The notes below the pieces were generated by a model, which saw only the letters and a program-made list of their open reading frames with translations, searched no databases and was not told where the DNA came from. The translations under genes and the position numbers were made by a program. This document shows, piece after piece, positions 58,994-64,000 of a stretch of DNA of 64,000 nucleotides (position 1 is its first letter; every line of letters starts with the position of its first letter). The stretch lies in contig NZ_JACOQI010000013.1 in assembly GCF_014297285.1 (NCBI RefSeq), forward strand, positions 24,846 through 88,845, given 5' to 3'. This DNA is from Dysosmobacter segnis (GTDB lineage: Bacteria; Bacillota; Clostridia; Oscillospirales; Oscillospiraceae).

Positions 58994-59302
58994 ATGAGCA
59001 AATCTTGGACGCCCGAGGAGCTGGCTGCTGCCAGTGCCGCGATGAAAGCGGAGGGCCACATGAGCTACGAGGAGTTCTGCGCCGCGCCAGTGCTGCGGCT
59101 GGAACACAGAGGCCGCGACAGCTGGGGTCGCCCCGTCTACGAGTGCGACGGTCGGCTCTATGTCGATGTCGACCCGCGCCGGAGCAGACAGGCCGACATC
59201 TGCACGAAGCAGGGCAACGCCTTCGACGGTGAGCCCTGCGACCCCGTGCCGGAAGGAACGATCATTGAGTTTGTTCCGGCACGGGACACATGGGATTTTT
59301 GA
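58994..59302 (+). CDS. Phage protein, 102 aa, unknown function
   Basis: ATG behind GAGGGA. Starts MSKSWTPEELAAASAAMKAE, a helical segment, then a beta-rich part: LEHRGRDSWGRPVYECDGRL, YVDVDPRR and GTIIEFVPARDTWDF. Last gene of the plus-strand early chain. No family recognised. Confidence 0.7.
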   Translation: MSKSWTPEELAAASAAMKAEGHMSYEEFCAAPVLRLEHRGRDSWGRPVYECDGRLYVDVDPRRSRQADICTKQGNAFDGEPCDPVPEGTIIEFVPARDTWDF

Positions 59303-59450
59303 AAGGAAGGCGCGGTGGCCACGCGCAAGCGCCTCTCTCGCCGCCGTAGGTGAGTTGCAACACGCCCTTTACATCGCGGGAGGGTAGACGCACACCCAAG
59401 CCGCGAAAAGCGCCACAGCGCCCCATAAACGCGAAAGCGCTGAAAAACAG
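59303..59450. other. Gap between converging phage operons
   Basis: GC-rich, no supported gene; several short self-complementary stretches (for example AAGCGCC / GGCGC forms). The terminator at 59451 follows. Confidence 0.5.
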
Positions 59451-59493
59451 AAAAAGCCCCCTCGACAGGACGGTAAAATCCTGCGAGGGGGCT
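59451..59493. terminator. Bidirectional terminator between early and lysis operons
   Basis: GCCCCCTCG-CAGGA / TCCTG-CGAGGGGGC stem flanked by AAAAA and TTT. On the minus strand it is followed by TTTTTCTG, ending the lysis module. Confidence 0.88.
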
Positions 59494-59513
59494 TTCATTG
59501 TGCGGGGCGGCAT

Positions 59514-59846
59514 TCAGATGGCGGGGCTGTCGATACTGCCGTCGTTATCCGTGTCGGTCCGGAAGTTGTTTGCCTTGGCTGCCTCAAAGGTGATTCCTCC
59601 GCGCTTGTGGTCGGACTTCGCAAGCGAGAGGTAGCCGTTTGCTCCGGCGATGATGATCGCCTCGCCAACGCCGGTGGCGGCGGTGAGCCATGCAGCGGCG
59701 GCGGTATAGCCGCTCCTGATGCACAGATACATGAGGAACAGGCATTCCTGAACGATCAGCAGACCGGCCAGCATCGCCAGCAGGCACACGACCTTGCTCC
59801 ATTCGACCTTGCGCTTCTTCGCGGCTCTGCGCTTGCGCCTTGCCAT
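59514..59846 (-). CDS. Small phage membrane protein with two helices
   Basis: 110 aa from the ATG at 59846, sharing its A with the endolysin stop (TGATG). A very basic N-terminus (MARRKRRAAKKRKVEWSK) precedes two hydrophobic segments, VVCLLAMLAGLLIVQECLFL and a second around AAAAWLTAATGVGEAIIIAG. The C-terminus is polar (NNFRTDTDNDGSIDSPAI). Position after the endolysin and small size suit an auxiliary holin or spanin-like role, but it does not match a holin family I know. Last gene of the lysis module. Confidence 0.7.
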   Translation of the reverse strand: MARRKRRAAKKRKVEWSKVVCLLAMLAGLLIVQECLFLMYLCIRSGYTAAAAWLTAATGVGEAIIIAGANGYLSLAKSDHKRGGITFEAAKANNFRTDTDNDGSIDSPAI

Positions 59847-60667
59847 CAGCTCAGCCCAAACTTCTGGGCGAAGCGGTAGAGGACGGTTGCGAACTGCTCG
59901 CGGGTCAGGAAGTCCTGCCACATGAAATTCGCCTCGCCGTTGGGGAGCTTGCTGCCGCCGACCAGCAGGCCGGTTTCCTCAACGAACTTCCGGCCGTCCG
60001 CGCTGAAATTGCCGCAGTCATTGTCCTGCAATTCCGCGCGGTAGGCATTCATGGCAACCTTGAACATTTCGTTGAATTTGTCCTGAGTGATCTCTGCCAT
60101 ATCTTCTTCCTCCTTTACGAGCGACCAGTCCGGCGTACCGTAGCCGCCGATCTGCGCGTAGTTGATCGAATAGTTTTTGTCGCGTACTATGCCGCCGTTC
60201 GGAACGACGCCGGGGGCGCTGGAGGTATTCCCTTCGATGGTATATACCCTGTCGCCGGACACCTTCTCGACGAGGCCGGTGTGATACATGGATTTCCCTC
60301 CGTCGTTGGTGAAGAAAATCTGATCCCCCGGCTGGGGGTTGCTCTTGTGGAAACGGCCGACCGCACGATAATAGCCTGCCGACTGAGTGCAGCCGGCGCC
60401 GTACCCGCCCATCGGCTGATTCGTCATCTTCATGGCGACGCTGAGGCCGAAGGTCGTGATATAGCACCAATCAACGAACATATCGCACCAGGCGTAGCCG
60501 TTTTTCGGGAAGTTGTAGACGCCGAGGCCGTCGAGAAATGCGGCATACTTCGTCCAGTTCCCACTACCAGCGTTGGCGGTCTTGCCTTCCAGCTGGGAGT
60601 TGGTGGCCTTTTCGATGTATCCGATCTCGGCTCTGGCCGTGGCGATCACTCGCTCAATAGCGGTCAT
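59846..60667 (-). CDS. Endolysin with CHAP amidase domain
   Basis: 273 aa. Residues ~10-170 are a CHAP-type cysteine hydrolase: IGYIEKATNSQLEGKTANAG, the catalytic Cys in NGYAWCDMFVDWCYI (~61), FTNDGGKSMYHTGLVEKVSG with the catalytic His (~129), and YTIEGNTSSAPGVV. The C-terminal ~85 residues contain two helix-turn segments (MAEITQDKFNEMFKVAMNAY; MWQDFLTREQFATVLYRFAQ) like SLH or wall-binding modules. Degrades peptidoglycan for phage release. No signal peptide, so release needs the upstream holin. The ATG is 3 nt after the holin stop. Confidence 0.9.
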   Translation of the reverse strand: MTAIERVIATARAEIGYIEKATNSQLEGKTANAGSGNWTKYAAFLDGLGVYNFPKNGYAWCDMFVDWCYITTFGLSVAMKMTNQPMGGYGAGCTQSAGYYRAVGRFHKSNPQPGDQIFFTNDGGKSMYHTGLVEKVSGDRVYTIEGNTSSAPGVVPNGGIVRDKNYSINYAQIGGYGTPDWSLVKEEEDMAEITQDKFNEMFKVAMNAYRAELQDNDCGNFSADGRKFVEETGLLVGGSKLPNGEANFMWQDFLTREQFATVLYRFAQKFGLS

Positions 60668-60670
60668 GGG

Positions 60671-61081
60671 TCATTCCTCCTTCGGTGCGTCGGGGGCTTC
60701 ATCAGTCTTTTCCTCCGGCAGCGCGGCCGGTGTCTGATCTGTGCCGGGCGTTGCGGTCAGCAGCATATCTTTCAGCTTACCAATCACATCAACGGCATAG
60801 GCCGTGAATGCCGCCAGCATGACCAGCGACACCGCTGTCATCAGATTCACGGTTTGGCCGCTCACCTCCACCACCATCAGATCAGGGTTGAGGTACCCGG
60901 CGAAGTAGACCGCAATCAGCGCCAGAGCGATCACGCCGCCCTTGATGCAGCCGTTGCGGAACTTTACCAGATCCCATTCGCAGGCGATAATGGCGTTGAT
61001 GGAGCCGAGGGCGATATTGGCGGCGATCAGAAGCACCAGTCCGACGGCCAGCCGGATACTTGCCATATCCAGAAAATTCAC
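60671..61081 (-). CDS. Phage holin, family 4-like
   Basis: 136 aa. Three hydrophobic segments: IRLAVGLVLLIAANIALGSI, GGVIALALIAVYFAGYL and AVSLVMLAAFTAYAVDVIGK. The pattern resembles Phage_holin_4 (toxin secretion/phage lysis holin) with the usual INAIIACEWDLVKFRNGCIK between helices 1 and 2. C-terminal tail is acidic and Pro/Ala-rich. Forms the lesion that lets the endolysin reach the wall. ATG behind AAGGAGGAG. Confidence 0.88.
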   Translation of the reverse strand: MNFLDMASIRLAVGLVLLIAANIALGSINAIIACEWDLVKFRNGCIKGGVIALALIAVYFAGYLNPDLMVVEVSGQTVNLMTAVSLVMLAAFTAYAVDVIGKLKDMLLTATPGTDQTPAALPEEKTDEAPDAPKEE

Positions 61082-61093
61082 GGTGACTCCTCC

Positions 61094-61519
61094 TTATTGC
61101 AAAAAGTCGTTGCTGTCCAAGCACCGGCGATATATCGTCTTGATTCGGTCACTGGTCAGCTCTGTTACATTGTTTTCAAACTCCGGGTGATCTTCGCAGT
61201 ATCGCTCATAGGCAGCGATGTCCCGGAGCGTTTGGTCGAAATGATCTTTGGTGTGGCGCTCGCCGTGGAGACATTCATCGCCGAAGCGTAGAATGCGCGC
61301 CCGGCAGTTGACGGCCTTTTCCTCGGCCATGCCAGACCGAACGCACTGCAGCTCGCTTTCGAGCTTTCCGACCTTCTCCAAGACCTCGCTGTTGATAGCG
61401 CGCCCGAAAGCCTTTGCTATTGCAGACCACGGATTGATTTTGATGGGGGCGAGCTGAAGCAGCGTCAGCAGCACAAACAGCGCACTTCCCCCACCAAACA
61501 AAATCTCCTTGAGCGTCAT
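61094..61519 (-). CDS. Phage membrane-anchored protein, 141 aa, unknown
   Basis: N-terminal membrane helix (ALFVLLTLLQLAPI) then a helical, coiled-coil-prone part (AINSEVLEKVGKLESELQCV) and a charged C-terminal half with CLHGERHTKDHFDQTLRDIA. The topology suits a hemolysin XhlA-like or tail-lysis linker protein in phages, but I see no clear family match. ATG follows a weak site in GAGAGATG. 12 nt before the holin. Confidence 0.75.
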   Translation of the reverse strand: MTLKEILFGGGSALFVLLTLLQLAPIKINPWSAIAKAFGRAINSEVLEKVGKLESELQCVRSGMAEEKAVNCRARILRFGDECLHGERHTKDHFDQTLRDIAAYERYCEDHPEFENNVTELTSDRIKTIYRRCLDSNDFLQ

Positions 61520-61547
61520 CTCTCAATCCTCCTCTGCGCGTGATAAG

Positions 61548-61578
61548 AAGGGCAGCCCCCGCAAAGGAGCTGCCCTCC
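61548..61578 (-). terminator. Hairpin between the 38-aa gene and the 141-aa gene
   Basis: On the minus strand GGGCAGC / GCTGCCC closes a loop and is followed by TTCTTATC. Possibly a partial terminator or RNA-processing site in the late operon. Confidence 0.6.
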
Positions 61579-61593
61579 GTATCAATGCCGTGG

Positions 61594-61710
61594 TCAGACG
61601 GTGACTTCGAGATCTGCCAGGATCTCCTCGACCTGCTTCCGAATCAGGCTCGGAACCTGGTCGATGGTCTTCTTGCCCTTGACGATCAGGGTCGCGTAGA
61701 CAACTGCCAT
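61594..61710 (-). CDS. CD1375-family small phage protein, 38 aa (copy 2)
   Basis: ATG 7 nt after AAAGGAGG. Protein MAVVYATLIVKGKKTIDQVP, then a helix to EEILADLEVTV. It resembles the short CD1375-type proteins found next to lysis genes in clostridial phages. The next gene upstream encodes a paralogue sharing the VYAxLIxKGKKTIxxVP core. Function unknown. Confidence 0.75.
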   Translation of the reverse strand: MAVVYATLIVKGKKTIDQVPSLIRKQVEEILADLEVTV

Positions 61711-61735
61711 AACTGCTACCTCCTTTCCCATCAGA

Positions 61736-61784
61736 ATGTATAAAAGAAGGAGCCGAAGGCTTTTCATAAGCCCTCAGCTCCATT
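61736..61784 (-). terminator. Terminator-like hairpin overlapping the 46-aa gene stop
   Basis: On the minus strand GGAGC-AGGGCTT / AAAGCCTT-GCTCC around the stop codon, followed by TTCTTTTAT. Confidence 0.65.
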
Positions 61785-61904
61785 CTTGCTATTTTCGAGG
61801 ATTTCCCGGACGGCTGCTTGCAGCGGGTCGGGAACTTCCTCAATCGTCTTCTTCCCTTTGCGGATCAGGTCTGCGTAGACCTTCACCATGTAATTGCTCG
61901 CCAT
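61764..61904 (-). CDS. CD1375-family small phage protein, 46 aa (copy 1)
   Basis: ATG 9 nt after AGGAGG. Protein MASNYMVKVYADLIRKGKKT followed by IEEVPDPLQAAVREIL and a short polar tail. Paralogue of the 38-aa protein downstream. A short beta strand and turn then an amphipathic helix, no membrane segment. Function unknown. Confidence 0.75.
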   Translation of the reverse strand: MASNYMVKVYADLIRKGKKTIEEVPDPLQAAVREILENSKNGAEGL

Positions 61905-61907
61905 CGG

Positions 61908-62330
61908 TTACTCGCCTCCTGTTGTAGATGTCACGGCGACGATCTGTTCGTAGACATCGCATAGCGCCATCTGCGTATCGGTGACCTGCCCCTCAAGGCT
62001 CGTCACCTTTTCCGTCAATGCCGCCTTGTCGGTCTCCAGGTCGGCTACCTGCTGCTGCAGGGAAGGGATCGTCTTGCCCTCCGCCTCGTGCAGCTTGGCT
62101 TGCGCCAGATAACCGGCATAGTTGCCGAGGATGTCTTCGCTCAGGCCGTCGTACATATTCAGCTCCAGGTGATATTCGTCGTACACCCACCCGCTGATGG
62201 TCAGCTCGTCCCGCTTTTCCTCAAACGGCTCGGCGTTCTCATAGAAGCGTACCAGGGCTACCCCCGGCTTATTAGGCTGCTCCTCCAGCGAGAATGCGTT
62301 GCTGGGTGCGTTGTCGCCTCTTACTCTCAT
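61908..62330 (-). CDS. Phage structural-region protein, 140 aa, with coiled-coil C-terminus
   Basis: ATG at 62330 with AAGGAGG 8 nt upstream, inside the 3' end of the reverse transcriptase gene (59-nt overlap). N-terminal part (NKPGVALVRFYENAEPFEEK, ISGWVYDEYHLELNMYDGL) is a small beta domain seen in prophage tail/late regions; the C-terminal ~60 residues are coiled coil (IPSLQQQVADLETDKAALTE). The overlap with the RT means they are probably co-transcribed. Function unknown. Confidence 0.75.
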   Translation of the reverse strand: MRVRGDNAPSNAFSLEEQPNKPGVALVRFYENAEPFEEKRDELTISGWVYDEYHLELNMYDGLSEDILGNYAGYLAQAKLHEAEGKTIPSLQQQVADLETDKAALTEKVTSLEGQVTDTQMALCDVYEQIVAVTSTTGGE

Positions 62331-63369
62331 TTCGCACGACCTCCTTCAGGTGTTTTACTCCAATCGGGTCAATGTACTTCACCCGAATTGTATGGCTATT
62401 GCAGTGTTTCAGTTGCCCGGCGCGGCTCAGCAGCCCGGAGGCCTGGGCGAACATGATAGGCTTTCCGGCATCAAGCCGCTTTTTGACGCGGCGGCATTGC
62501 CGGGTAAAGCGCAGGAAATTCCGCTTGCGCAGAATGACATGAGTGCGGGAAAAGCGGTAGCCGACCGCGCTCACCATGCGCTTTGCCGTGGGGTAGATCT
62601 GCCAGTTGGCTTTCATCGCCAGCCCGAGCCGCTGCTGCATGAAGGCTGCAATCAGCTTCCGTGCCTTATGCAGCTGTTTCTTGTTCGGCCCGAGCAGGGT
62701 GATGTTGTCCATGTAGCGGGTCATATACTTCACGCCCGGCAGCGTCATGATGTACTGGTCCAGAGACTCCAGGTAGAAGTTTGCCAGCCATTGGCAGATG
62801 TAGTACCCGATGGCCAGCCCGCCGCCGCAGGATTCGATGATGGAATAGACCGTCCGCAGAAAGCGCTTGTCCTTGATTTTCCGCGCCAGCGCCCAGATCA
62901 GCCGCTTGCCGGAGATGCTGGGGTAATACTGCGCGACATCCAGCTCGGCGGCGTACTTCGTTCCTTTCGGATCATTGCGGAGCACGCTGCGGATTTTCCT
63001 GTGGATGCGCTTCCCGCCGCGCCCGGGGATGGACGCGCAGGACCACGGGTGCATTCCGCGCATCAGCACCGGCTTCATGGCCGTGACCAGCATCCATTGA
63101 ATGACTCCGTCCGGCCAGAACGGGACCATTTTGATCTTCCGGTACTTCTCGCTGCTCTCATCGTAGATCTCCCTGACCTTCGGCGCCGAGGGGACAAAGC
63201 TCTCGGTCGCCACCAGCTCATAGGTGCGCTCCACATACCCGTCCAGATCCGCCATTACGCGGGCAATATCCTTCCGGTTTCGCCGCCCCTTGGATGCGTC
63301 CAGCATGACAGCGCGAATGAATTCACGGTCAACCATCTTGTCGTAGAGATAGCCGACTCTCTTAGGCAT
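62272..63369 (-). CDS. Diversity-generating retroelement reverse transcriptase
   Basis: 365 aa, single RT domain without maturase or endonuclease. RT motifs: YRKIKMVPFWPDGVIQWMLV (~76-95), SIPGRGGKRIHRKIRSVL, metal Asp144 in AELDVAQYYPSIS, IGYYICQW (187-194) and active-site YMDN (219-222). IGxxxCQ fits the IGxxxSQ signature by which DGR RTs differ from group II intron RTs (QGxxxSP). The second Asp of YxDD is Asn here. C-terminus is very basic, fitting RNA binding. ATG behind GGAGGG. Template repeat lies upstream on the same strand, variable repeat beyond that. By family it reverse-transcribes the template RNA with errors at adenines. Confidence 0.95.
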   Translation of the reverse strand: MPKRVGYLYDKMVDREFIRAVMLDASKGRRNRKDIARVMADLDGYVERTYELVATESFVPSAPKVREIYDESSEKYRKIKMVPFWPDGVIQWMLVTAMKPVLMRGMHPWSCASIPGRGGKRIHRKIRSVLRNDPKGTKYAAELDVAQYYPSISGKRLIWALARKIKDKRFLRTVYSIIESCGGGLAIGYYICQWLANFYLESLDQYIMTLPGVKYMTRYMDNITLLGPNKKQLHKARKLIAAFMQQRLGLAMKANWQIYPTAKRMVSAVGYRFSRTHVILRKRNFLRFTRQCRRVKKRLDAGKPIMFAQASGLLSRAGQLKHCNSHTIRVKYIDPIGVKHLKEVVRNESKRRQRTQQRILAGGAA

Positions 63370-63497
63370 AGGATTTCCCTCCGTCCTTGTTTGCCTGCGA
63401 GGTTATTCGAGCCGAAGCCTACTAAACCCCGTCCTATGCGGCAATATTTTCACCAAGCGGTGAGGGAAAGCCTGCGCCAGTCAAAAGAAAAACAAGT

Positions 63498-63629
63498 AGT
63501 CGCGCGCCGACGTTCGAGTTCGTGTTCGACGAGGTGTTGTTCGCGTTGAAGTAGAAAAGGCCGGCATTGCCGCCGTTGTTCCAGTTGCCACCGACGTGGA
63601 GGACACGCCAGCCAGAATTGTAGTTGGCG
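63498..63629 (-). repeat. DGR template repeat (TR), at least 132 nt
   Basis: 132-nt segment on the minus strand that aligns to the variable repeat at 63870-64000 with 12 substitutions and one deleted base. It is dominated by AAC/AAT codons (NWNN, GGN, FNANN, NTNSN when read in the target frame), the known form of TRs. Of the 12 substitutions, 11 lie at TR adenines. Its 3' end (15 nt, 63498-63512) is GC-rich and identical in the VR. It may extend past 63629 but the VR copy runs off the window. An open frame across it (63434-63652) is not treated as a gene. Confidence 0.95.
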
Positions 63630-63751
63630 TAGAAATCAAGCCCTCGGCGCATGGCGCAGACAGTCCCAAAGTCAATTATACCCTCGGGACGCCGCTCATT
63701 CGGAAAAACGGAAGAAAATAACGAAATAGGTTATTTTCAAAAATCGTGTCG

Positions 63752-63768
63752 ACGGGGCTTCGCCCCGT
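63752..63768. repeat. UUCG-type hairpin between TR and VR
   Basis: ACGGGG / CCCCGT with a CTTCG loop. Lies between the target gene stop and the TR; may be a terminator without T tract or a DGR structural element. Confidence 0.55.
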
Positions 63769-63826
63769 ACCCCATTCAGCTTTTGGGCTTGCGCTCATGC
63801 CGCCAGCTGGTGCAGGCGGGAAAGCT

Positions 63827-63846
63827 CCGGGGGCTGCGGCCCCCGG
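63827..63846. promoter_or_regulatory. DGR hairpin/cruciform downstream of the variable repeat
   Basis: CCGGGGGC / GCCCCCGG with a tetraloop, 7 nt past the target stop codon and 23 nt from the VR edge. In the Bordetella phage DGR a hairpin just downstream of VR promotes mutagenic homing; this one sits in the matching place. Role inferred. Confidence 0.6.
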
Positions 63847-63853
63847 TCCCCCA

Positions 63854-64000
63854 TTAGGGGTGGAAAAGGAGTCGCGCGCCGACGCTCGAGTACGTGTTCG
63901 ACGAGGTGCTGTACGCGTTGAAGCAGAAAAGGCCGGCATAGCCGCCGCTGTACCAACTGCCACCGACGCGGAGGACACGCCAGCCAGAATGTAGTAGGCG
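63854..64000 (-). CDS. DGR target protein, C-terminal fragment (5' end outside window)
   Basis: Last ~48 codons of the target gene. In the TR frame it reads GWRVLRVGGSWYSGGYAGLF, CFNAYSTSSNTYSSVGARLL and FHP then TAA (63854-63856), matching the C-type-lectin/FGE-sulfatase-like C-termini varied by DGRs (GGxW..GARL). Variable codons now encode S, Y and C where TR has N or Y. Within the first 12 nt of the window the VR lacks one base relative to the TR (near 63990), so the upstream frame may not join this one; the gene could be frameshifted. Its position before the lysis genes suggests a tail or receptor-binding protein (inference). Confidence 0.8.
   Translation of the reverse strand, partial: RLLHSGWRVLRVGGSWYSGGYAGLFCFNAYSTSSNTYSSVGARLLFHP
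63870..64000 (-). repeat. DGR variable repeat (VR), cut by window end
   Basis: 131 nt, aligned to the TR at 63498-63629. TR-to-VR codon changes: AAC to TAC, CAC to CGC, AAC to AGT, AAC to TAC, AAC to AGC, AAT to TAT, TAC to TGC, AAC to TAC, AAC to AGC, AAC to TAC, AAC to AGC; plus one A lost in an AAT. Five A-to-T, six A-to-G and one C-to-T; no change at any G or T. The 15-nt GC-rich end (63870-63884) is the probable initiation-of-mutagenic-homing site. Confidence 0.95.

Noticed and set aside
62272..63369. Reverse transcriptase as a group II intron maturase or retron RT
   Set aside because: No maturase/HNH domain, no intron ends or msr/msd-like RNA, and the IGxxxCQ motif plus a TR/VR pair support a DGR.
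63434..63652. 72-aa open frame across the template repeat
   Set aside because: It is the TR read in the target frame; TRs are non-coding RNA templates, and no good ribosome site precedes it.
63676..63978. 100-aa open frame across the variable repeat
   Set aside because: It is in a different frame from the recognisable C-type-lectin end (GGSW...GARL) and has low-complexity Ala/Arg/Thr content; kept in mind only as the frame that would result from the one-base deletion.

Overview
The window looks like a GC-rich chromosome segment of a gut-type clostridium, probably Oscillospiraceae/Ruminococcaceae (inference). The grounds are a Firmicutes WalRK (YycFG) operon with yycH, yycI, walJ and rlmH, strong AGGAGG-type ribosome binding sites, sigma-A promoters with 17-bp spacers, frequent TTG/GTG starts, and a DGR-bearing prophage beside ssrA. 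No 16S gene or other species marker is present.

Layout. 1-7.4 kb: end of a SleB-type cell-wall hydrolase, adenine deaminase, then polA-rimI-acetyltransferase-tsaD. 7.5-13 kb: cysK under a promoter with a possible operator, a uridine-kinase-like P-loop protein, a TetR regulator and a PutP-type symporter. 13-16.5 kb: a selenocysteine cassette (selA-selB-tRNA-Sec). 16.6-24.8 kb: a minus-strand operon aroF-tyrA-aroB-aroA-aroC-pheA-aroE/aroK-aroQ with overlapping or nearly touching genes, encoding the whole route from DAHP to chorismate plus the prephenate branch enzymes. It is preceded by a Phe/Tyr-rich leader peptide and an intrinsic terminator, a classical attenuator. 24.9-27.4 kb: recR, a PLP desulfhydrase/deaminase-like gene and rpe. 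27.7-37.6 kb: glycosyltransferase and O-antigen-ligase-like genes, a radical SAM protein, a phosphoesterase, a CofE-like ligase, an SSB-like protein, a DUF2974-like hydrolase, a TetR regulator and a divergent metK. 37.6-42.9 kb: a secreted coiled-coil protein with an MMPL/RND exporter. 43.4-53.5 kb (minus): Nudix-walR-walK-yycH-yycI, then murA, walJ, rlmH and pgm. 53.6-56 kb: smpB, a cyclophilin, an SDR and ssrA (tmRNA), so both trans-translation components lie close together.

From the 3' end of ssrA (55,954) to the window end the content changes to a prophage-like island. It has a small XRE gene, a lysogeny switch whose two divergent promoters carry the same operator, eight small early-type genes, and on the other strand a lysis module (holin, CHAP endolysin, small membrane proteins). 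Upstream of that module sits a diversity-generating retroelement (DGR): a reverse transcriptase, a template repeat and the variable repeat at the 3' end of a target gene that runs off the window. The repeats differ almost only at template adenines (11 of 12 substitutions), so mutagenic homing has occurred. The DGR and the aromatic attenuator are the two strongest findings. Lesser ones are a family of intergenic palindromes, genes that appear to start at ACG, and an AT-rich mosaic insert in the secreted protein gene.
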